Shown here one piece after another: positions 54,981-64,000 of a stretch of 64,000 bases of DNA (position 1 is the stretch's first letter; each line of letters starts with the position of its first letter). The DNA is taken from contig OX442423.1 in the NCBI GenBank assembly GCA_949361645.1, positions 5,059,505-5,123,504 on the forward strand. The letters run 5' to 3'. Origin of the DNA: Spongilla lacustris (lineage: Eukaryota > Porifera > Demospongiae > Spongillida > Spongillidae). The translations under genes were made by a program, and so were the position numbers. The notes under the pieces are model-generated. The model saw only the letters and a list, made by a program, of their open reading frames with translations, made no database searches and was not told where the DNA came from.

Positions 54981-55799
54981 CAAAAAAGGCACTATAGTCA
55001 TATTTTAATTTGGTGTTGATTTTGAATTGATTTTATTGATTTATCAATGGATTCAGTGTCTGGAAAATCTAACTGTGATTGTTCAATTGATTTAAAATTT
55101 AACGGAGTATTGAAATGATTTGTAATCAATACAGGAATTGGAGTTTGATTCACGTATGGTTTGGTGCATGATTTAGCAAATCATAATGTCCCAAATCTGC
55201 ATTACATTTATCATTTGATTTTACCGATTTTCATAAGATTTGATACACGATTTTCAAAACGCTGTTCATTTTACAATGTCAGTACTATGACTACTAGTAC
55301 ATGTACTTTCTTCAGCTGAAGGTCTTCAACATCCACATCTTATCACCAATAATTTAATCATGACGCATAGGTCTGATTTAAAAAGTGTGCATAATTTATG
55401 GATGGACAGGCAAAGGAGAAGCAGTCAGAGAGCACTTGTTGCACTCGTTCGGATGACCAGATGATTCTGTCTTGCCAAAAAAGGAAAGATGGAGTATGAC
55501 TGAAAAAATAAGCTGAGTGTGCAAAATGAAATATGCAAAGGAACAAGATCACAGACAGCTTCTAACATCTTGTCCCTAAAAAACTCCATGCAGTTTAAGA
55601 ACAGATCCTTATGGTTCTTCTAAAAGACATCTAAGACATCTTCTAGGGTCACGTTGATAAAGTTTTGTTATCATGTATAGAATCCAGACAGTTTGTCATG
55701 TTCTGCATGGTGCCTTCAAATTCGTCCTTTGACATACCCAGGTAAATAGATTGCTTTTACACATTGAAGAACTGTACAATTAAGGCTTGAAACCTGTTA

Positions 55800-55905
55800 G
55801 TTTAGAAAAAACCGGTTGTAACAGGTTATTAAAATGAAAAAAACCGGTCGGTTAAGGTGATTGTTAAAAATAATAACCGGTCGGTTTGAAGGTTGTTCAT
55901 GCCCA
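55800..55905. repeat. aaccggtcggtt repeats
   Basis: Four to five copies of aaccggt/accggtcgg within 90 bp, partly palindromic. Origin unknown. Confidence 0.5.
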
Positions 55906-56217
55906 GTTGCAGTAGTCGAGCCACGCCCAACTGATGCGAGGGTTATTACTCTCCCGTGAGTTGTGCTATTTAATATGGTTCATTCTACAAACTAAAAGTG
56001 TGCCAGTGAGTCTGCGCTCCGGCAGCGACAAGTCATGCCTTGCACGTGACTTACATAGTTGCCAACCGTCCCGGAACGTCCGGGACAGTCCAGGATTTCG
56101 TACCGTTGTCCCGAATGGCCCCGAAATTCTGAACGCGGATCCGTTCTAGTTGGGCGTGTCCCGACTTTAGCGTGACGTATGCCACGCTAAGGTTGGGACA
56201 AACCAACAAGATGACCA

Positions 56218-56290
56218 GTGGCGGATCCAGGGAAGGGGGAGGGGGGGGGGGAGGCACCGGGGGCACGTGCCCCCCCCCCCCCCCCCCCAT
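56218..56290. mobile_element. cagtggcggatccagg terminus with G/C runs
   Basis: The same left terminus as the hAT-like element at 16028 (cagtggcggatc.ag) followed by G- and C-runs. I did not find a convincing right end, so only the terminus is supported. Confidence 0.45.
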
Positions 56291-56819
56291 TCAATAATCC
56301 CACTATATTCACGTGACGAGGCACGTTACTCGTTCTTCAATAATCTGAGTGTTTTCTTGCGTTTTCAAGCGCACACTGATAGCGGAGCGATCTGATCGGC
56401 CATGAGACAGAGTAGCGTACGATCACCGCATATCGTTTTCATACAAACCGCGTGTGGTTGGTGGTTGGTTGATTGATGCTAGTCTAGACAGAGATAATAT
56501 ACAGATCTCTGGTCTAGAGCAGTTATGGTTTTCTCAGTAGACTAGACGTGCCAATACTTTACTTTAGACGGTATCATTACATTAATTGATGTCGATCTGC
56601 CACATGTAGGTCAGAACTGCTTTAACATCGAACAGTTGTTACCTGTATCAAAGATTATATATTATCTCTGCCTGCAGTACCCGTACTGATCTAGAACGGA
56701 ATATATTGCATAATCACTGTAGTGTGCATATTTTAGATATCGCCATATTGTGGCCTGGGAGAGGAACACAGCAAAAAAAAAAAAAAAAAAAAGAAGACCG
56801 CAAATCGAGGCTTGATTTT

Positions 56820-59489
56820 ACAAGTGATCTGACACCAATACATACTGCCAGGATACAGACTGATTACATGCAGCCTGCATACAATCGTTGATTGATTTTC
56901 TTAAATTTTGTTGGCTGTGGAATGCAACTCGGCGCCTCTTTTCATCACTAGACTCAAAATGAATATTTCATATCCCTAATTTGCTATTTGTGACTCAAAT
57001 GAAGCATTATGTCTATAATATACAAATAATTGTCAATGTGCGATAGGTCCGGCGCACATGGCAGCATTTGTCGTAACAATTTTAGGCCCGAAACTATTTG
57101 CTCAACCAAGGACACTTAATTATTACATGGACTGGAAACCACAATAAATTCATGTCGCCATCCTCATTGCTCATGAATTATTAATGATCAGTACATGTAC
57201 ACGACGATGTGACTGTTGTAGTGCATCAGAAGACTGGGACTTGACTGGGGTGCCGTGACGTTCTTTTTTGTTATGTATAAACCATTCTTCGCTAATTTTG
57301 GCATCGCTAATTCAAAATGAGCAATGAACCAATTATAGAAATAAATACAGGTTCAGTCATCATGTAAATATAATCTCGAGTTAGAGAAACCATCCTGGTA
57401 TACTGTGGAACGCTAAATAAGGCCATAACTATTACCATATTTGCAGAGGCCTGACAAAGAGAACATGCGCATCGTTCGATTAAAATCGTTTGCCCTTTCT
57501 GTAAGAAACATCCTTTCCAATACAAACTAACATACGAGTTGTATCATACCATTAAGCGTTGGAAACACCTTTCAAAACAAATGTCTGCTCATCGGTGTGT
57601 CCAGGAGCCTAACCACAGTAGCATAGCAAGGCAAAACACGCACGTAGAAGCTAAGACCCGTACGTTAACGTAATCTTTAAGACTTATAACGGATTTACCT
57701 CAACAAAAGAACAGCTTTCTGTAACTGTAAGTCACTCCAAAGCTAAGACGACTTCACAAAACCCTTTGTTTGTCCGAAAAATCTGGGAACGAGGCGCAAC
57801 GAGGATTGCGACAATTTATAGTATTACGTTACGCGGCGGTTTCCACTCCATGTAATAATTAAGTGTCCTTGGCTCAACTAACCGCACTGTGCAAATACTT
57901 TTATTTTTAATTGTACATAAAAGCACTAAAACTAGCTATATAGTGTTAACGCTTTAAAGATTCCGCGCACCGTGTGGGACTTTCTTCGCTCAGCCACACA
58001 CCCAATTCGTTAGGCCACTCCCCTGCGATGAAATCTCCATTAGCGCTTGAATTGCGGTAGTTCCCTAGCTCGGGTAAATGTACTATCGCGCAGTCCCACC
58101 CTCGCATCTGGAGCGAGGGTGGGGCTCCACGAGACCAGTACAAGATTAATCGACATACTGTTGCTCAATATTATAATGTAATAACGTGCCTCACTGACAA
58201 ATTTGTCATTTTAAATATCATGCTACATCACGGCGGGGGGAATGATGTGGAAAATAAGTGGGTGTGGTGCCTGTGGCTACCGGTCCCGGAATTATTTCTC
58301 AAAATGTCGGCAATTATGCTTTCTCCTTATTAAAGCCCAGAATAAATACATTTTTCTGTCGTTTGAGAAACGAATTGGACAGAAAATATGCTCCCAGTAC
58401 AATATGGAGGCGTACCCTACATGCATGCATGTGTTGTGCACGCAGATCTTATAGATGGAGTACATCTCTACATGTTAGCATGTAGCTATATATCTAAAAA
58501 GGGTGTATGTGAATGGGCAGCTGTAGATATCAGGTGATGGAGAGCACATACATGTTCTGTGCATTGCGAATTCAGCTGGTACGTACTGGTGTGCGTGCGC
58601 ATCTGGGCTTAGATACCGTATAAGAATGCGTGCTATTGTATTATAGGCGTATTGTGCACAGCCACTGGGAGAGCTATATAACCCCACTTCCCCCCCTGTA
58701 TGAGCAAGCAGGTGTAGGTGTACACCTCGGGGCGGGAGTTTTCGGGTGCGTAACGTACTGAATTCGAAGATGCACATGCACGTGGCAATACTTGAGCAGT
58801 TCTGAACTCGCGATCGGTTTTAAAAGGGGTTTTCCAGGAGGAGTTGTGGGCCCACTTCCTCTTAATTAATAGTTGGCCCCTTCTCATGTACATGTGCTCA
58901 GCGGCAGTATGTCAGTGTACTTCGTGTACCGCTGCAACAATATTGAAAGAATGCGTGGGAATAAGCATGGTGGAGCATATGGCGTTGGGAGGATGCACAT
59001 ACCGGTGTGGCAGTGTTCAATGTCAGTCCAACCGGACGTTTTGCACTAGTGTACGATGTACTCCCGGACAATATTACACTATAGGCAAACTGTCAGACAG
59101 ACGACTGTCTCCCTCCAGGGTAAAATGTGCCCCCTCATAACATTTTAATTCATCCATGACAAGGCTGGAATACAATCCTACTATGGACTTGCAGTGTACA
59201 ATACGATGGTATTTTGAAATACCATATTGCTCAAAGGCAGCGCGTTGACGTCTCAGTAGCTCCTTCGTTGTCAAAGCTGTCGTTCTTGAAATGGTCATTG
59301 ACACCAATACTCACACACATACACGAGCATTTTGTATTAAAACTCCATGCATGACGAGTGGTGAACACTTATTGATATAATGCATGTCATATGAAAGAAT
59401 GAAATATCTTGAGATCAAAAAGATCATAGCCTGAAAAGTAATGTCACATCAATAAACATAATTAACTCCACACTGCGCGTACATGTACA
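56820..59489. repeat. Segmental duplicate block, copy 2 (partner 1-1934)
   Basis: See copy 1. The extra length is the 765-bp element at 57107-57871 plus small indels. The match breaks at gcgtacatgtacag|ggtgatccaaaagtcgcg, where a new sequence with a transposon-like start follows. Confidence 0.85.
57107..57871. mobile_element. 765-bp inverted-repeat element with 7-bp TSD and preserved empty site
   Basis: The left end caaggacacttaattattac and right end gtaataattaagtgtccttg are complements; the TIRs extend 34 bp with one mismatch. Flanked by GCTCAAC at 57100-57106 and 57872-57878. Copy 1 of the duplicated block has a single gctcaac (about 267-273) with no insert, which proves the boundaries. 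No transposase; a 7-bp duplication is unusual, so the superfamily is open (P-like elements are one option). Confidence 0.92.
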
Positions 59490-60890
59490 GGGTGATCCAA
59501 AAGTCGCGCAAAATGTTTGAATTGCTATAACTCCAGAACTGAACATTGTAAAATTATGCTGTTTGAAGTAAAAATCATGCCAATGACTAACTTAAAGCTA
59601 TTAATATGTAGTTATTAAAAGTTATTATTAAGTTTATTTAATACATGCCAATGCATTGATCAACAAGCAACAACCCCCAGAGAGTGTGTAAAAATTAATT
59701 TTTATAGCTATTAATATTACTTATCACGTGATCTACCTTATCTAAGGTTTTTGCGGGAAAACCCACGCTCAAAGTCAAGCTATAGCATATAAATCACCAA
59801 TATCGCGGTAAATCTATGCAAAGGAGCATCCAATAATCGTGCCAATAAACGGTTTACCATCTTGCCTGGCGCCTAACGAAGCCAAATGTTTAAAACGGAA
59901 TTTATTAATTTCCGTTAATTGGACTTGTGAAAAGCAGAGTTTGAATTATTAGACCCGTAGAGGAAGTCATACTCTAATTGTGGAACTAACAATTGCATTG
60001 ATTCGTGTTTTGGAAGCAGAGTTTAAAGCTGTTGAAGTTAGGCAGCGCTTACGCATGCGCGGTATCCATATAAAATAATGTTAGGTCCGAGAACGAGAGT
60101 TCCTCACGTGAACATAATTGAATAATTATCGCCTTCACGTGATACATTGCCATAGCACAGCCCCACCCTCCTAAACTTTGCATCTCTGCAACATCATATT
60201 GCGGGCACTTTGCATTCACCTATCCGAATAGTCATCGTGGCCCATGCAGATGCAGGAGCAAATATTGTAAAACCCAGTGTTTTTACCATCAATGACTCCA
60301 AGCCGTTAAATAAGTTGTTTCCCAGGCAGTGCTTCAGTACTTTAAAAACACAGCATCTTTATAGAACCCAAATCGTGCCATACCGCGCCGTTTGTAACAA
60401 CAGTAACGGTTTTAATAACAAACCAAACTCGGTGGGCATCATTTCAATTCGATCCATCGATCCGGCAAGTACGCGCGTACAGCACTGCAGCTACACGGGT
60501 GCATGTAACCACGTAGAGCAGAACGTGATTCATCAAAGACGCTATGGTATACGCGAATAGGTAAGCATCGGTTCAGAATGTAAGCCTACGTACTACGCAC
60601 GGCGCATTCGTTTCCTGTTACAGACAGTATTCCGAATAAACAGCGTCGTCTCGAGCAGAACCAACCCAACAACATGCAACTCGCTGAAACAGCTCGCACT
60701 GTAACGTCCCACCACGCTTAAGGTACATGTACGTGTGCCTCAAGGGAGCAAGAGCCAAAGAAGACTCCCAATGGTACACACATTATTAATTAAGAGATGA
60801 CCCAATGACATTAAAGGGGGTTCCAATGGTTCACCCATTAGAGGGGTCCCAATGGTCTGGACATCAAAGGAAATATAAGAGGGTCTCTAT
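59490..60890. other. Spacer; possible transposon end at its start
   Basis: Opens ggtgatccaaaagtcgcgca, which looks like a mariner/Tc1-type terminus, but no matching right end was found. The 116-aa plus-strand frame at 60210-60560 has no recognised homology. Confidence 0.4.
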
Positions 60891-60896
60891 CTCTTA

Positions 60897-63800
60897 GGTA
60901 GGACAGTGTCCAGTGTCACAGAATGTGCATAGGGTGACTGCAGATGGAGCGAATGAGCTTCCACTGCATGCCTTGTTGACATGTCTACAGGAATGGTAGG
61001 GGTGATTAGAAAAATTCTTAGCTGATACCTCACTAGTGAGAAATGTGTGGGGAACACCCCTTGTGTATTTTTGGTGTAATTTCTGGGACTCTATCAAGTG
61101 TCACAGAATGCATAGGGTGACTGCAGATGGAGCGCATGTGCTTCCACTGCATACCTTGTTGACACATGTATAGGGAGGGTAGGGGTGGTTAGAAAATGTT
61201 TAGCTGAGTCTCCACTAGTGAGACATGTGTGTAGTACACCACTGCTGAGTTGGTGTAATTTCTGGGACACTGTCAAGTGCCACATAATGCATTGGGTGAC
61301 TGCAGAATGGAGCAAATGTATTTCCACTGGATGCCTTGTTGAGCCATGTACAGGAAGGTTAGGGGTGGTTAGAAAAATGTTTAGCTGAGTCCCCACTAGT
61401 GTGACATGTGTGATTAACACCCCTGGTGTATGTTTGTAATTTCTGGGACTCGATCAAGGGTCACAGAATGCATTGGGTGACTGCAGATGTGCTTCCACTG
61501 CATGCCTTGTTGACACATTTACAGGAAGGGTAGGGGTAGTTAGTAAAATGTTAAGCTGAGTCCCCACTAGTGAGACATGTGTGATTAACACCCCTGGTGT
61601 ATGTTTGTAATTTCTGGGACTCTATCAAGTGTCACAGAATGCATAGGTTGACTGCAGATGGAGCGAATGTGCTTCCACTGCATGCCATGTTGACACATGT
61701 ATAGGGAGGGTAGGGGTGAATAGAAAAATGTTTAGCTGAGTCCCCACTAGTGAAACATGTGTGTGGTACACCAATGTTGAGTTGGTGTAATTTCTGGGAC
61801 ACTGTCAAGTGTCACAGAATGCATTGGGTGACTGCAGATGTTCTTCCACAGCATGCCTTGTTGACACATTTACAGGAAGGGTAGTGGTTGTTTGAAAAAT
61901 GTTTAGCTGAGTCCACACTAGTGAGACATGTGTGGGGAAGACCCCTGGTGTATTTTTGTAAATTCTGGGACACTGTCAAGTGTCACAGAATGCATTGGGT
62001 GACTGCAGATGTGCTTCTACTGCATGCCTTGTTGACACATTTACAGGAAGGGTAGTGGTTGTTTGAAAAATGTTTAGCTGAGTCCACACTAGTGAGACAT
62101 GTGTGTGGAAGACCCCTGGTGTATTTTTGTAAATTCTGGGACACTATCAAGTGTCACAGAATGCATAGAGTGACTGCAGAATGGAGCAAATTGTGTCCAG
62201 TGCATACCTTGTTAAGCCATGTACAGGAAGGGTAGGGGTGGTTAGAAAAATGATTAGCTGAGTCCCCAATAGTGAGACATGTGTGGGGAAGACCCCTCGT
62301 GTGTTTTTGTAAATTCTGGGACTCTATCAAGTGTCACAGAATGCATAGGATGACTGCAGATGGAGTGAATGCACTTCCACTGCATGCCTTGTTGACACAT
62401 TTATAGGGAGGGTAGGGGTGAATAGAAAAATGTTTAGCTGAGTCCCCACTAGTGAGACATGTGTGTGGTACACCACTGTTGAGTTGGTGTAATTTCTGGG
62501 ACACTGTCAAGTGTCACAGAATGCATAGAGTGACTGCAGAATTGAGCAAATGTGTTTCCACTGCATACCTTGTTGAGCCATTTACAGGAAGGGTAGGGGT
62601 GGTTAAAAAAGTGTTTAGCTGAGTCCCCACTAGTGATACATGTGTGGGGAAGACCCCTGGTGTGTTTTGTAGTTTCTGGGACTCTATCAAGTGTCATAGA
62701 ATGCATAGGATGACTGCAGATGGAGTGAATGCACTTCCACTGCATGCCTTGTTGACACATGTATAGGGAGGGTAGGGGTGGTTAGAAAAATGTTTAGCTG
62801 AGTTTGCACTAGTGAGACATGTGTGTGGTACACCAATGTTCAGTTGGTGTACTTTCTGGGACACTGTCAAGTCATTGGGTGACTGCAGAATGGAGCAAAT
62901 ATGTTTCTACTGCATGCCTTGTTGAGCCATGTACAGGAAGGGTAGGGGTGGTAAGAAAAATGTTTAGCTGAGTCCTTAATCTGTGGGGAACACCTCTTGT
63001 GTATTTTTGTAATTTCTGGGACTCTATCAAGTGTCACACATTGAATAGGGAGACTGCAGATGTGCTTCCACTGCATGCCTTGTTGACACATTTACAGGAA
63101 GGGTAGGGGTGGTTAGAAAAATGTTAAGCTGAGTCCCCACTAGTGAGACATGTGTGATTAACACCCCTGGTATATGTTTGTAATTTCTGGGACTCTATCA
63201 AGTGTCACAGAATGCATAGGTTGACTGCAGAGGGAGCGAATGTGCTTCCACTGCATGCCTTGTTGCCACATGTATAGGGGTGAATAGAAAAATGTTTAGC
63301 TGAGTCCCCACTAGTGAAACATGTGTGTGGTACACCAATGTTCAGTTGGTGTAATTTCCGGAACACTGTCAAGTATCACAAGATGCATTGGGTGACTGCA
63401 GATGTGCTTCCACTGCATGCCTTGTTGACACATTTACAGGGAGGGTAGGGGTGGTTAAAAAAATGTTTAGCTGAGTCCCCACTAGTGAGACATGTGTGAT
63501 GAACACCCCTAGTGTATGTTTGTAATTTCTGGGACACTATCAAGTGTCACAGAATGCATAGAGTGACTGCAGAATGGAGCGAATGTGTGTCCAGTACATA
63601 CCTTGTTAAGCCATGTACAGGAAGGGTAGGGGTGGTTAGAAAAATGTTTAGCTGAGTCCCCACTAGTGAAACATGTGTGGGGAAGACCCCGGGTGTGTTT
63701 TTGTAAATTCTGGGACTCTATCAAGTGTTACAGAATGCATAGGATGACTGCAGATGGAGTGATTGCACTTCCACTGCATGCCTTGTTGACACATGTATAG

Positions 63801-64000
63801 GGAGGGTAGGGGTGGTTAGAAAAATGTTTAGCTGAGTCCCCACTAGTGAGACATGTGTGGGGAAGACCTCTGGTGTGTTTTTGTAAATTGTGGGACTCTA
63901 TCAAGTGTCACAGAATGCATAGGATGACTGCAGATGGAGTGAATGCACTTCCACTGCATGCCTTGTTGACACATGTATAGGGAGGGTAGGGGTAGTTAGA
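60897..64000. repeat. ~178-bp satellite array, 17 or more copies, running off the window
   Basis: Unit landmarks: agtgtcacagaatgcatagg, gactgcagatggagcgaatg, ttccactgcatgccttgttg, ggaagggtaggggtggttag, tttagctgagtccccactag. The period is 170-180 bp. Units fall into types by the segment after acatgtgtg (attaacacccctggtg, ggtacaccaatgttga, gggaagacccctggtg). Minus-strand frames through it are artefacts. Confidence 0.95.

Noticed and set aside
60210..60560. 116-aa frame
   Set aside because: No domain or splice context recognised; composition looks non-coding.
62449..63724. Cys-rich ~70-100-aa frames on the minus strand
   Set aside because: They follow the satellite period and occur in several monomers; no start or signal context.
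60897..64000. Second microexon array in the 178-bp satellite
   Set aside because: Pyrimidine tracts followed by gcatgcag exist on the minus strand, but there is no consistent donor and no hypervariable triplet; variation is block-like.

Overview
Eukaryotic (metazoan) genomic DNA from an intron-rich, transposon-rich genome. The best guess is a demosponge or other early-branching marine invertebrate. Support: introns are mostly 50-300 bp, one gene is an animal-type FBH1 helicase, exons resemble invertebrate Ig/FN3 and RING proteins, hAT/piggyBac/ISL2EU-type transposons abound, and there are many long microsatellites and poly-G/poly-C tracts. No marker fixes the species. Most apparent ORFs are by-products of simple repeats.

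Layout. 1-1934 is one copy of a duplicated block whose second copy (56820-59489) carries an inserted 765-bp inverted-repeat element; the first copy preserves the empty site. 3685-14216 (minus) is a 21-exon F-box DNA helicase 1 gene (FBH1/FBXO18) with all helicase motifs. Its introns hold minisatellite and CA/TG arrays. 14455-18265 is a nest of non-autonomous DNA elements, two of them hAT-like with perfect 8-bp target duplications. 18361-18679 (minus) holds the first three exons of a small secreted-peptide precursor. 20440-23370 holds a hairpin element and an intact piggyBac transposase with an internal 44-aa triplication. 24.4-34.3 kb is repeats: inverted-repeat elements, minisatellites, G-rich arrays and a 78-bp perfect palindrome. 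34.5-38.1 kb holds two decayed duplicates of the 3' half of FBH1 separated by an 808-bp foldback element, followed by a TTF-type (hAT-related) gene fragment. 39.4-42.7 kb has a broken THAP/DDE_4 transposase convergent with a SWIM/YqaJ/PHD nuclease gene, the gene pair expected of an ISL2EU-type transposon. 49.6-54 kb has more MITE copies, a minisatellite, and relics of Ig, FN3 and RING exons. 54.9 kb has an LTR-retroelement relic. 60.9-64 kb is a ~178-bp satellite that runs off the end.

The outstanding item is 45001-48243 (minus). Three ordinary exons encode a signal peptide and acidic propeptide and end in phase 0. They are followed by a 3-kb array of ~91-bp repeats. In every repeat the only hypervariable part is a trinucleotide set exactly between a splice acceptor (polypyrimidine, no internal AG, then ..GCAG) and a donor (GTAAGTATC). 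Read as 3-nt microexons, the 30 intact-acceptor triplets use only nine amino acids (G,A,P,K,T,L,V,W,F), spell Leu with four different codons, contain no internal stop, and end in an in-frame TAA. I propose that this is a gene whose peptide is spliced together one codon at a time. A second, shorter relative (18361-18679) shares exons 1-3.
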